64,000 bases of DNA from Protaetiibacter mangrovi (GCF_024752305.1 NZ_JANTHX010000004.1:248001-312000); one strand, 5' to 3'. Shown: positions 1-7,808, counted from the first letter of the stretch. Translations and numbers: made by a program. Notes: generated by a model not told the origin, from the letters alone.

Positions 1-1
1 C

Positions 2-73
2 GACGACTTCGCCCGGATCGCACCCCCGCGTCGCACGCGCGGCACCGGCTTCACGGTGGGGAGCGCGGCATGA
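2..73 (+). CDS. 3' end of an upstream CDS (partial)
   Basis: An open frame enters from the left edge and ends at the TGA at 71-73; about 23 codons are visible. Its stop overlaps the ATG of the next gene as ATGA, which indicates translational coupling in one operon. The visible tail is basic and has no diagnostic motif. In Streptomyces, ClpP-like subunits occur as tandem pairs (clpP3-clpP4) next to a PopR regulator, so a second ClpP paralogue is the likely identity. That is inference from context only. Confidence 0.5.
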   Translation, partial: DDFARIAPPRRTRGTGFTVGSAA

Positions 74-696
74 CGAGCTACACGATCCCCAACGTCATCG
101 CCCAGCACCCGCGGGGCGAGCGGATCATGGACGTCTACTCGCAGCTGCTCACCGAGCGCGTCGTCTACCTCGGCACGCCGATCGACGCGGGCGTCGCGAA
201 CGTGCTCGTGGCGCAGCTGCTGCACCTGGAGGCCGACAACCCCGACCGTGACATCCAGCTCTACATCAACTGCGAGGGCGGCGACCCGAGCGCGATGCTC
301 GCCGTCTACGACACGATGCGCTACATCCGCCCCGCCGTCGCGACGACGGTCGTCGGGCAGGCCGTCGCCGTGGGGGCGGTGCTGCTCGCCGCCGGCGCTG
401 AGGGCAAGCGCGCGGCGCTCCCGCACGCGCGGGTGGTGCTGCACCAGCCGGTGTCGCAGGGGCGGGGGGCGATCCCCGACCTGATCCTGCAGGCGGATGA
501 GGTGGTGCGGGTGCGCGCCGACATCGAGGGCATCCTGGCCCGCCACACCGGGCAGACCGTCGAGCGGCTGCGGGCCGACACCGACCACGACCGCGTGTTC
601 ACGGCATCCGCCGCCCGCGACTACGGCCTCGTCGACGTCGTGATGGAGGAGCGCGGTCAGGCGGCGAGCGCGAGGGTCGCCCGCACGTCCGCCTGA
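70..696 (+). CDS. ClpP-family subunit with catalytic Ser replaced by Ala
   Basis: A 208-residue protein matching ClpP (S14 peptidase) along its whole length: a head with YINCEGG at 65-71 holding the oxyanion glycines, the handle region, HTGQTVERLRAD, and DYGLVD near the end. In active ClpP the motif is GQAASMGA. Here it reads GQAVAVGA (96-103), so the nucleophile position is Ala100 (codon gcc at 367-369, one base from Ser). The other triad residues remain as His125 (LHQP) and Asp174 (DHDR). It therefore looks like a proteolytically dead subunit that would work only in a mixed ring or as a regulator. The start overlaps the upstream stop by ATGA. The 3' end overlaps the convergent regulator gene by 40 bp. 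Family identity is certain; inactivity is inferred from one residue. Confidence 0.9.
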   Translation: MTSYTIPNVIAQHPRGERIMDVYSQLLTERVVYLGTPIDAGVANVLVAQLLHLEADNPDRDIQLYINCEGGDPSAMLAVYDTMRYIRPAVATTVVGQAVAVGAVLLAAGAEGKRAALPHARVVLHQPVSQGRGAIPDLILQADEVVRVRADIEGILARHTGQTVERLRADTDHDRVFTASAARDYGLVDVVMEERGQAASARVARTSA

Positions 697-962
697 GCCG
701 GTTGCGCGGGGGCGAGCTCGCGCAACCGCTCCGAGACGCCGAGCGTGAGGTCGACGAGGCCCGTGTCGAGGGCGCCGGCGACGGCCGCGATCATCTCGCT
801 CGAGGGCTCCTTGAGCCCCCGTTCCATCTCGGAGAGGTACTGCGGTGAGACGCCTGCGCGTCGTGCCGTCTCGGTGAGGGTCTGCCCGCGGTCCTGACGG
901 ATGCCGCGCAGCTGGTCGCCGAGGAGGTGCCGCCACAGCGGCTCGGGGTCGGTGCTCGCCAT
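657..962 (-). CDS. PopR/ClgR-like HTH regulator of Clp genes, with Leu-Ala-Ala C-terminus
   Basis: A 101-residue XRE-type helix-turn-helix protein. The HTH core (about residues 15-75) includes LRGIRQDRGQTLTETARRAG, then VSPQYLSEMERGLKEPSSEM, the signature of ClgR/PopR activators of clp genes. It is convergent with, and overlaps, the ClpP-like gene, as expected for a dedicated regulator of that pair. The protein ends TLALAA. In Streptomyces the C-terminal Ala-Ala of PopR is a ClpP degradation signal, so conditional proteolysis by the housekeeping Clp protease is likely here too. The start ATG at 962 lies 6 nt after a minus-strand TAGGGT -10 box (969-974), suggesting leaderless translation. Confidence 0.85.
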   Translation of the reverse strand: MASTDPEPLWRHLLGDQLRGIRQDRGQTLTETARRAGVSPQYLSEMERGLKEPSSEMIAAVAGALDTGLVDLTLGVSERLRELAPAQPAQADVRATLALAA

Positions 963-968
963 GGCCTC

Positions 969-974
969 ACCCTA
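969..974 (-). promoter_or_regulatory. -10 box of leaderless promoter for the PopR-like gene
   Basis: Minus-strand TAGGGT fits the actinobacterial TANNNT -10 consensus and ends 6 nt before the ATG at 962. Transcription would start at or next to the A of the start codon. No convincing -35 is visible. Confidence 0.5.
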
Positions 975-1086
975 GGCGCGGGGTCGAGGCCGCGTCCCGC
1001 CCGTCCGCTCACAGCAGACGCCGCATCCGTGCCGCGCGACGCCGCATCCGGTCGCCGCATCGGGCAGACCACCCTCACCGCCACCT

Positions 1087-1168
1087 CAGAAATGCAGGAG
1101 ATCCTGCCGCAGACCCCCGCAGCTGCAGGGACGGGTGCCCGGAGCACGAGGGATCTCCTGCATTTCTG
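1087..1168. repeat. Palindromic intergenic repeat, copy 1 (CAGAAATGCAGGAG family)
   Basis: An 82-bp element bounded by a perfect 17-bp inverted repeat (arms 1087-1103 and 1152-1168; arm begins CAGAAATGCAGGAGATC). It lies between the lhr stop and the PopR-like promoter. An element of nearly equal length with the same arm core is at 8482-8565. The central 48 bp is not conserved between the copies. It could act as a lhr terminator, but two copies with conserved ends point to a dispersed MITE- or REP-like element. The rest of 963-1177 holds nothing else recognisable. Confidence 0.8.
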
Positions 1169-1177
1169 TGGGTGAGG

Positions 1178-4100
1178 TCAGCGCAGTCGCAGGCCCTGGG
1201 GGGTGGGGGCGAAGCCGGCGCGCTGCAGCGCGTCGCCGAGCGGGGTGCCGACCGCGAAGACGCCGTCGATGCGCTCGACCCGCAGTCGCCCGCCCGCGGC
1301 GCGCACGGTGCCGGCGAGGGATGCGGCGGCGGCCTCGATCGCCGCCTCGGCATCCGGATCGAGGAAGTTCAGCACCGTCTTGCCGCCCTTCTCGACGTAG
1401 AGCCCGAGCGCCCCGTCGACGAGCACCACGAGGGCGCCCGCCTTGCGACCGGGGCGGTGGGATCTCGATACGCCGGCTTCGCCGGCTACTCGATCGGCGG
1501 GGGCGCCGTTCGCCGGCGATCGATCAGCGGGGGTGCCGTTCGCCGGCGATCGATCAGCGGGGGCGTCGCGGGACGGCCACCCGAGGGCCGCGCCGTAGGG
1601 GTTCGCGGGATCGGTCGCCCCGAGCGTCACCGCGACCGGCGGCGCCTCGTCGTCGCGGTCGCCGTGGAACGCGCGCAGGCGGTCGACGGTCGCCGGCGTC
1701 GCGAACTGCGCCGCCCCGAGGCCCTCGACGAAGTAGCCGCGCCGCACCCGCCCGGTCTCCTCGAGCGTCGACAGCACCTTGTAGACGAGAGCGAACCCGC
1801 CCTCGACCCCCTCCGCCTGCACGGCGCCGCGGGTGACGACGCCGTAGCGCTCGAGCAGCTGCTCGACGAGCGCCGTCGCGCGGGCGGTGGGCACGGCATC
1901 CGGGGCGGGCAGCATGCTCCAGCGTCCGGCGACGGTGGGGGGCGCGGATGCGGCGAGCGATGCCGCCACGCGTGCGCGCGCCCGGTGCGCGCGGCTGCGC
2001 GGGGTCGCCCGGGTGCGCGTGGTGGTCGCGCCGAGCCGCGCCCGCAGGGCCGTGAAGGTGTCGCCCGTCACGCGGCCCGCCCACACCAGCTCCCACAGCG
2101 CCCGCGCGACATCCGTGTCGGTGAGGGGCTCGGCACCGGGGTCGGCCACCGCGGTCGCGAGCTGGCGGAAGAAGTAGCCGCCGCCGCCCACGAGCGCCTG
2201 CTCGAGGCGGTCGCGCAACGGGTCCGGTTCGAGCGCGAGCGGTTCGGGGAGGGTGAGGGTCGCCGCGTCGGCGAGGTGCAGGCTGACCCAGCCGTCGCCG
2301 CCCGGCAGCTCGCCCCGCCCGGCCCAGATCACCTCGCCGGATGCCATCAGCTCGTCGAGCATCGCCGGGCTGTAGTCGCGCACGCGGCCGGGCAGCACGA
2401 GGCTCTCCCAGCTGGTCGCCGGCAGCGGCAGCCCCGCGAGCTGGTCGATCGCCGAGACGAGCCCGTCGATGCCGCGCAGGCCGCCGGATGTGTGCTGCCA
2501 GTCCGGCAGGAACCGCCCGAGTGCCGCCTGCGGCACGGGCTCCACCTCGGCGCGCAGCGCGGCGAGCGAGCGGGCGCGCAGCCGCCGCAGCACCTCGGGG
2601 TCGACCCATTCGGTTCCGGATGCGCCGGGCCGGAACTCGCCCTCGACCGCCCGCCGGTCGGCGGCGAGGCGCCGCAGCGCATCCGCGACCACGGCGACCC
2701 CGAGGCCGAGGCGCGACGCCGCATCCGCCGCCGTGAACGGGGTGTGGGTGCGCAGGTAGCGCGAGACGAGGTCGCCGACGGGGTCGGCGACGGGCTCGAG
2801 GAAGGCGGTCGGCACCCCGATCGGCAGCGGCACCCCGAGCGCGTCGCGCAGGCGGGCGGCGTCTTCGACGACCGCCCAGCGCTCGACGCCGGCGAGCTGC
2901 ACCCGCAGCACGCGATTGGCGCGGGCGAGGTCGTGCAGCCACGTGGCGGGGTCTCGAGACGCGTCCGGCTGCGCCGGGCGCTCCTCGACCACCTGAACCC
3001 GCTCCGCCACCTCATCCACCGAGAGCGGGCCGAGCACGCGCAGCAGGTCGACGACGCCCTCGGCGTCCTTCGCCCGGCGCTCCGGATCGAGGCGCTGCAG
3101 CTCGCGCTCGACCTGCGCGATCACCTCGGGGTCGAGCAGCTCGCGCAGCTCCGCGCGCCCCAGCAGCTCGGCGAGCAGCGACGGGTCGAGCGAGAGCGCG
3201 GCCGCCCGCCGCTCGGCGAGCGGCGAGTCGCCCTCGTAGAGGAACGCCGCCACGTAGCCGAACAGCAGGGTGCGCGCGAAGGGGGAGGGCGCATCCGTCT
3301 CGACCTCGACGAGCCGCGCCTGCCGGTTCTCGATCGAGGTCGCGAGCTCGTGCAGAGACGGCAGGTCGTAGACGTCCTGCAGCACCTCGCGCACCGTCTC
3401 GAGGATGATCGGGAAGCTCGGGTACTTGCGCGCCACCTCGAGCAGCTGCGCGGAGCGCTGCCGCTGCTGCCAGAGCGGCGAGCGGCGTCCGGGGTTGCGG
3501 CGCGGCAGCAGCAGGGCGCGCGCCGCCGACTCGCGGAACCGCGCCGCGAACAACGCCGAGCCGCCCACCTCCTCGGTCACGAGCGTCTCGAGCTCGCCCG
3601 GCTCGAAGGCGAACAGCTCCGCTCCCGGCGGGTCGGCATCCGTCTCGGGCAGTCGCACCACGATGCCGTCGTCACCCGCCATCGCCGAGCCCTCCACGCC
3701 GAGGCGCTCGCGGATGCGCGCCGTCACCGCCAGCGCCCAGGGCGCGTGCACGGGGGTGCCGAAGGGGGAGTGCAGCACGAGCCGCCAGTCGCCGAGCTCG
3801 TCGCGGAACCGCTCGACGAGCAGCGTGCGGTCGCTCGGCACCACCCCGGTCGCGGCCTTCTGCTCGGCCACGAACGCGAGCAGGTTGCGGGCGGCCCGCT
3901 CGTCGAGCCCGTCGGCCTCGAGCCGGTCGGCGCCGACGGTTCCGGATGCCAGCTCGGCCTGGAACGCGCCGATCGCGCGTCCCAGCTCGGCCGGTCGCCC
4001 CAGCCCGTCGCCCTTCCAGAACGGCACCCGCCCGGGCTGCCCGAACGCGGGCGAGACCAGCACGCGATCCGAGGTGATCTCCTCGATGCGCCAGCTCGTG

Positions 4101-5929
4101 GCGCCGAGCGCGAACACGTCGCCCACGCGCGACTCGTAGACCATCTCCTCGTCGAGCTCGCCGACTCGGCGCGCGCCCTCTTCGCCGCCCACGATGAACA
4201 CCCCGAACATGCCGCGGTCGGGGATCGTGCCGCCGCTCGTCACCGCGAGCCGCTGCGCGCCTGGGCGCCCGGTGATCGTGCCGGCCACCCGGTCCCACAC
4301 GATGCGCGGCCGCAGCTCGGCGAACTCGTCGGACGGATACCGCCCCGCCAGCAGGTCGAGCGTCGCCTCGTAGGCGCTGCGCGGCAGCGTCGCGAAGGGC
4401 GCCGAGCGGCGCACCGTCTCGAACCACTCCTCGACGTCTAGGCCCTCGAGCGCGACCGCCGCGACGGTCTGCTGGGCGAGGATGTCGAGCGGGTTCTGGG
4501 GAACGGCGATCGCCTCGATGAGCCCCTCGCGCATCCGCTCGGTCGCGATCGCGGTGTGCAGCAGGTCGGCGCGGTGCTTGGGGAACAGCACGCCCTTCGA
4601 GATCTCGCCCACCTGGTGGCCGGCGCGGCCGACGCGCTGCAGGCCGCTCGCGACCGAGGGCGGCGACTCGACCTGGATCACGAGGTCGACGGCGCCCATG
4701 TCGATGCCGAGCTCGAGCGAGCTCGTCGCGACCACGCACCGCAGCCGGCCCGACTTCAGGTCGTCTTCGATCTGGGCGCGCTGCTCCTTCGACACCGAGC
4801 CGTGGTGGGCGCGGGCGAGCACGGGCTCGGCGCCGCTCGTGGAGCCGGATGCCCCCATGAGCGCTGCAGGCGGTCTTTGCGGGGCTGGTTTCGACACGCG
4901 ATCCTGCGGATCGCTACTCAACCAGCGGGGTGTGCCCCCACCCGCTGGTTGAGTAGCCCGCGCAGCGGGCGTGTCGAAACCAGCCCCTTCGGTCTCGAGC
5001 TCCTCCTCGTAGATCTCGTTCATCGACGCCGTGATCCGCTCGGCGAGCCGCCGCGAGTTCGCGAACACGATCGTCGAGCGGTGCCGCAGCACCTCCTCGA
5101 CGATCGCCCGGTCGACGTGCGGCCAGATCGACCCGCCCGAGGCGAGGGCCTTCTCGTCGTCGTCGAGCTCGGCATCCGTGGCGCGCGCGCCGAGCTCGGT
5201 CATGTCCTCGACGGGCACCACGACCCGCAGCTCGAAGGTCTTCTGGATGGGCGGCGACACGATCTCGACCCGCTCGCGCCCGCCGAGGAACCGCGCCACC
5301 TCCTCGAGGGGACGCACCGTGGCCGACAGCCCGATGCGCTGCGCCGGTTTCGGCAGCATCGCGTCGAGCCGCTCGAGCGTCACCGCGAGGTGCGCCCCGC
5401 GCTTGGTCGCGGCGACGGCGTGGATCTCGTCGACGATCACCGTCTCGACCCCGGCGAGCGTCGAGCGGGCCGCGCTCGTGAGCATCAGGTAGAGCGACTC
5501 GGGGGTCGTGATGAGGATGTCGGGGGGCTCCCGCACGAGCAGCCGCCGGTCGGCCGAGGTGGTGTCGCCGGAACGCACGCCCACCCGCACATCCGGCGGC
5601 GCCGTCCCGAGTCGTTTCGCGGTCTGGGTGATGCCGACGAGCGGTGAGCGGAGGTTGCGCTCCACGTCGACCCCGAGCGCCTTGAGCGGGGAGATGTAGA
5701 GCACCCGCGTCCGTCGGGCCGGGTCGGCGGGCGGCGAGGTCAGCAGCCGGTCGAGCGACCAGAGGAACGCCGAGAGCGTCTTGCCGGATCCGGTGGGCGC
5801 CACCACGAGCGCGTGCCCTCCCGACGAGATCGCCTCCCACGCCCCCGCCTGTGCGGCGGTCGGCTGGGGGAACGCCCCGGCGAACCACTCCCGCGTCGCG
5901 GGGGAGAAGCGCTCGAGCGCGGGGTCCAT
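1178..5929 (-). CDS. lhr: Lhr family ATP-dependent 3'-5' DNA helicase
   Basis: A 1583-residue superfamily 2 helicase. The ATG at 5929 was chosen because Lhr homology begins there (MDPALERFSPATREWFAGAF); the longer frame upstream antisense-reads the Roadblock gene. Walker A APTGSGKT is at 44-51, DEIH at 167-170, SAT at 202-204, and the motif V/VI block SSLELGIDMGAVDLVIQ...QRVGRAGHQVG follows; the long Lhr C-terminal region comes after. Mycobacterial Lhr is a DNA-damage-associated helicase of about 1500 residues; this one is slightly longer. The excess is partly three palindromic repeats read in frame: at about residues 315-352, near residues 980-995, and a 10-residue tandem repeat near the C-terminus. 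It lies 32 bp downstream of the Roadblock gene, probably co-transcribed. Confidence 0.95.
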   Translation of the reverse strand: MDPALERFSPATREWFAGAFPQPTAAQAGAWEAISSGGHALVVAPTGSGKTLSAFLWSLDRLLTSPPADPARRTRVLYISPLKALGVDVERNLRSPLVGITQTAKRLGTAPPDVRVGVRSGDTTSADRRLLVREPPDILITTPESLYLMLTSAARSTLAGVETVIVDEIHAVAATKRGAHLAVTLERLDAMLPKPAQRIGLSATVRPLEEVARFLGGRERVEIVSPPIQKTFELRVVVPVEDMTELGARATDAELDDDEKALASGGSIWPHVDRAIVEEVLRHRSTIVFANSRRLAERITASMNEIYEEELETEGAGFDTPAARATQPAGGGTPRWLSSDPQDRVSKPAPQRPPAALMGASGSTSGAEPVLARAHHGSVSKEQRAQIEDDLKSGRLRCVVATSSLELGIDMGAVDLVIQVESPPSVASGLQRVGRAGHQVGEISKGVLFPKHRADLLHTAIATERMREGLIEAIAVPQNPLDILAQQTVAAVALEGLDVEEWFETVRRSAPFATLPRSAYEATLDLLAGRYPSDEFAELRPRIVWDRVAGTITGRPGAQRLAVTSGGTIPDRGMFGVFIVGGEEGARRVGELDEEMVYESRVGDVFALGATSWRIEEITSDRVLVSPAFGQPGRVPFWKGDGLGRPAELGRAIGAFQAELASGTVGADRLEADGLDERAARNLLAFVAEQKAATGVVPSDRTLLVERFRDELGDWRLVLHSPFGTPVHAPWALAVTARIRERLGVEGSAMAGDDGIVVRLPETDADPPGAELFAFEPGELETLVTEEVGGSALFAARFRESAARALLLPRRNPGRRSPLWQQRQRSAQLLEVARKYPSFPIILETVREVLQDVYDLPSLHELATSIENRQARLVEVETDAPSPFARTLLFGYVAAFLYEGDSPLAERRAAALSLDPSLLAELLGRAELRELLDPEVIAQVERELQRLDPERRAKDAEGVVDLLRVLGPLSVDEVAERVQVVEERPAQPDASRDPATWLHDLARANRVLRVQLAGVERWAVVEDAARLRDALGVPLPIGVPTAFLEPVADPVGDLVSRYLRTHTPFTAADAASRLGLGVAVVADALRRLAADRRAVEGEFRPGASGTEWVDPEVLRRLRARSLAALRAEVEPVPQAALGRFLPDWQHTSGGLRGIDGLVSAIDQLAGLPLPATSWESLVLPGRVRDYSPAMLDELMASGEVIWAGRGELPGGDGWVSLHLADAATLTLPEPLALEPDPLRDRLEQALVGGGGYFFRQLATAVADPGAEPLTDTDVARALWELVWAGRVTGDTFTALRARLGATTTRTRATPRSRAHRARARVAASLAASAPPTVAGRWSMLPAPDAVPTARATALVEQLLERYGVVTRGAVQAEGVEGGFALVYKVLSTLEETGRVRRGYFVEGLGAAQFATPATVDRLRAFHGDRDDEAPPVAVTLGATDPANPYGAALGWPSRDAPADRSPANGTPADRSPANGAPADRVAGEAGVSRSHRPGRKAGALVVLVDGALGLYVEKGGKTVLNFLDPDAEAAIEAAAASLAGTVRAAGGRLRVERIDGVFAVGTPLGDALQRAGFAPTPQGLRLR
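1460..1568. repeat. Palindromic repeat plus 30-bp tandem repeat inside lhr
   Basis: Bases 1460-1498 form a hairpin-like element (CTCGATACGCCGGC - ttc - GCCGGCTACTCGATC). It runs into a 30-bp tandem repeat of about 2.6 units (1491-1520, 1521-1550, 1551-1568). All of it is translated in frame as minus-strand lhr, giving a 10-residue repeat of type ADRSPANGTP just before the conserved HRPGRKAGALVVLVDG segment. The stretch interrupts sequence that is contiguous in typical Lhr proteins. Confidence 0.8.
2949..2993. repeat. Palindromic repeat inside lhr (GGTCTCGAGACGCG family)
   Basis: An imperfect palindrome beginning GGTCTCGAGACGCGTCCGGC and ending GCGCTCCTCGACCACC. Its reverse complement closely matches the repeat at 19984-20024 (shared TCGAGGAGCGCCCG and GGACGCGTCTCGAGA blocks). 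It is read through in frame by lhr, encoding a VEERPAQPDASRDPATW-type linker. Confidence 0.7.
4881..4987. repeat. Nested palindromic repeat inserted in frame in lhr
   Basis: A 107-bp element with perfect 19-bp outer arms (4881-4899 and 4969-4987; core GGTTTCGACACGC) and perfect 16-bp inner arms (4914-4929 and 4941-4956; CTACTCAACCAGCGGG). This is a double stem-loop typical of dispersed intergenic palindromes. It sits within the helicase core of Lhr between conserved motifs, adds about 38 residues and keeps the frame open. Confidence 0.85.
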
Positions 5930-5961
5930 CCCCCTATCTTCGCGCCCGCCCCCGACGCGCG

Positions 5962-6321
5962 TCAGAGGCTGAGGTTCAGCCCCACCTCCTTGGCCTTGAT
6001 GCGCGCGAGGGCGAGGTTCGCCTTCTTCGAGTCGAGCACGAGGTACAGGAAGGTCTCGGGGTGCGCCGCGAGCGGGCGGATCACGTGGTACTGGCTGCTC
6101 AGGGTGATCAGGATGTCGTCGATCGCGTCGTCGAGGCCGAGGGCCTTCATGGTCGAGAGCTTCGCCCGCACGACCTCGGTGTTGCCGGCGGCGGCCACCT
6201 CGATGTCGATCCCCCGGCCGGCGTCGCCGAGGATCATGCCGCTGCCGCTGTCGACCACGGCGGCGACCATGGCGCCGTCGAGGGTCAGGAGCGAGTCGAG
6301 GGATTCGGGGATCGTGGGCAT
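5962..6321 (-). CDS. Roadblock/LC7 domain protein
   Basis: A 119-residue protein of about the size of a single Roadblock/LC7 domain: a first strand with LTLDGAMVAAVVDSGSGMIL, a central helix VVRAKLSTMKALGLDDAIDDI, then strands ITLSSQYHVIRPLAAHPETFLYLVLDSKKANLALARI. Roadblock proteins are dimeric scaffolds or regulators of small GTPases and motility systems. No GTPase gene is adjacent, so the partner is unknown. The ATG at 6321 has a GGAGAC ribosome site. The gene lies between marR and lhr on the same strand. Confidence 0.85.
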   Translation of the reverse strand: MPTIPESLDSLLTLDGAMVAAVVDSGSGMILGDAGRGIDIEVAAAGNTEVVRAKLSTMKALGLDDAIDDILITLSSQYHVIRPLAAHPETFLYLVLDSKKANLALARIKAKEVGLNLSL

Positions 6322-6539
6322 GGCTGTCTCCGGGTACGTGCGGCTTCGGGTGGGTCGCGCGCCTGCGGGGAGGGAGCATCGCGGCAGCGTGCGGAACTCC
6401 ACGCTACGGAGCGGCCCGACCCGGGTGCAGGGCCGGGACCGCCCCCGTACGGGGTCGTCCCCCGATCGCCTCGTCGGCACCCGAACACACTTCTGACTTG
6501 GGGTTTCTTGCCCCACGCGGCACAGATTCCGCAGATCGC

Positions 6540-6554
6540 TAGTTAAGTTGACTA
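6540..6554. promoter_or_regulatory. Candidate MarR-type operator / promoter region
   Basis: A 15-bp near-palindrome TAGTTAAGTTGACTA (one mismatch between TAGTTAA and the reverse complement of TTGACTA) in an AT-rich pocket otherwise rare here. It lies just downstream of the marR-family gene and upstream of the Roadblock-lhr pair, so it may control the latter. The rest of 6322-6577 has no gene. Assignment rests on resemblance to MarR operators. Confidence 0.4.
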
Positions 6555-6577
6555 TCGATTCCCCGGCGCGGGTGCCC

Positions 6578-7120
6578 TCATCGACCGACTCCGACGGGTC
6601 GCGACACGTCCGGCGACGCCGGGGGCCAGTCGCGTTGGATCCGCTCGACGAGGTCTTTCGCCACGCGATCCAGTCCACGGAGGTCGTCGAGCGCGGCCCC
6701 CTCCACGGCGCCGACCACCGCCTGGTGGAAGGCCCCGTAGCTGGCCTGGATCTTGGCGGCGCCCGCGGGGGTGGGCATGAGCAGACGCACCCTGCCGTCG
6801 GTTCCGTGCGGCATGCGGCGCACGTCGCCCTTCGCCTCCAGATGGTCCACGATCTTGGTCACCGATGCCGTGGAGACGTCGAGCATCACGGCGAGCTCGG
6901 ACGGGCTCGCGAAGCGTCCCTCGCGCTGGGCCTGCAGGAGGAAGCGCAACGCCAGGAACTCGTTGTGCCCGAGGCCGCTCGCCGCGCGAGCATGCTCGAC
7001 CTCGAGCTCGGTGACCCGGATGAGGTCGAGGATCGTGTGCAGCACGTCCTCGACGAAGGGGCTCGCGGGCGGGTCCGCGTACAGGTGCTGGGACTCCCGG
7101 CGAACGAGGTTGCGTGGCAC
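6578..7120 (-). CDS. MarR family transcriptional regulator
   Basis: A 180-residue winged-helix regulator. The core GHNEFLALRFLLQAQ...SELAVMLDVSTASVTKIVDH LEAKGDV-type recognition helix and the wing DGRVRLLMPTPAG define the MarR fold at about residues 50-130, flanked by dimerisation helices. The start is GTG at 7120 with a GAGAGGGAG ribosome site. MarR proteins usually repress neighbours in response to small ligands. The nearest same-strand targets are the Roadblock and lhr genes and the palindrome at 6540. The ligand is unknown. Confidence 0.9.
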   Translation of the reverse strand: MPRNLVRRESQHLYADPPASPFVEDVLHTILDLIRVTELEVEHARAASGLGHNEFLALRFLLQAQREGRFASPSELAVMLDVSTASVTKIVDHLEAKGDVRRMPHGTDGRVRLLMPTPAGAAKIQASYGAFHQAVVGAVEGAALDDLRGLDRVAKDLVERIQRDWPPASPDVSRPVGVGR

Positions 7121-7222
7121 CGGCGACTCCCTCTCCCGGCGGACCGGCGCGTGTCCGCCACCCGATCACAGGCTATCGCGAGCCATCCCGCACCCGGCCG
7201 CGCGCGGCCCGCGTCGCGCTCG

Positions 7223-7228
7223 TACGAT
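7223..7228 (+). promoter_or_regulatory. -10 box, leaderless promoter
   Basis: TACGAT fits TANNNT and is followed by 7 nt and then the ATG at 7236. This favours the ATG at 7236 over the one at 7227, which lies inside the -10 element. Confidence 0.55.
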
Positions 7229-7235
7229 GAAGCCC

Positions 7236-7808
7236 ATGCTGGAGCCGGATGCCGTCGCCGCCGGCGAGGGCTGGCGGGCGGATCCCGCGGATGCGACGCG
7301 CGAGCGCTGGTGGGACGGCGTGGCCTGGACGGAGTTCACCCGCGACGCCCCGCGTCCCGTCGAGGGGCCGGCCCGCCGCATCCCGGTGCGCGAGACGTTC
7401 CACCGTCCGCCCGACCCCGACACCCGGGCCGTCGCGTGGATCGCGTGGTCGCCGGGCTGGGTGACCTTCGGGCTGCTGCCGTTGGCGCTGCTGGGCCTCG
7501 CGAGCGCGCTCGCGTCGTTGCTCGTGCCGGTCACGGCGGGCCTCGTCGTGGTGGTCCTCGCGGCGCTCGCGGTGCGCGATCGGCGACAGCTCTACGATCG
7601 CGGGTTCCCCCGGCGACCGGCGCTCGCCTGGATGCTGCTCGGACCGGTCGGCTACCTGGCGGCGCGGTGGCGTGCCATCGGCGAGGGGCGCGCGCACCTC
7701 GTGCTGTGCGTGGTGCTGCTGGTGCTGATCGGGGGAGGGGTGTTCCTGTACCAGGCCATCACCCTGGGAATCGGCGCGCTGGCGGAGCTGCAGGGCACCG
7801 AGGTCTGA
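7236..7808 (+). CDS. DUF2510-like membrane protein
   Basis: A 190-residue protein. Near the N-terminus GWRADPADATRERWWDGVAW matches the DUF2510 pattern (GWYPDP...RWWDG..W), slightly degenerate. Hydrophobic segments follow at about residues 70-110 and 160-180, so it is a small integral membrane protein with a cytoplasmic N-terminal domain. DUF2510 marks many actinobacterial membrane proteins of unknown function. It ends convergently against the esterase gene with no gap. The two stop codons form the 12-bp palindrome GTCTGATCAGAC (7803-7814). Confidence 0.75.
   Translation: MLEPDAVAAGEGWRADPADATRERWWDGVAWTEFTRDAPRPVEGPARRIPVRETFHRPPDPDTRAVAWIAWSPGWVTFGLLPLALLGLASALASLLVPVTAGLVVVVLAALAVRDRRQLYDRGFPRRPALAWMLLGPVGYLAARWRAIGEGRAHLVLCVVLLVLIGGGVFLYQAITLGIGALAELQGTEV

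Noticed and set aside
1491-1568. Possible CRISPR-like repeat (30-bp period)
   Set aside because: Units are directly adjacent with no spacers and are in frame within lhr; no cas genes nearby.
1172-4441. A 1089-codon plus-strand frame opposite lhr
   Set aside because: The translation is Arg/Glu/His-rich without motifs, while the minus strand encodes complete helicase motifs.
5930-6379. Extended N-terminus of Lhr as a single 1733-residue protein
   Set aside because: The extra segment is an out-of-frame reading of the Roadblock gene, and Lhr homology starts at the ATG at 5929.
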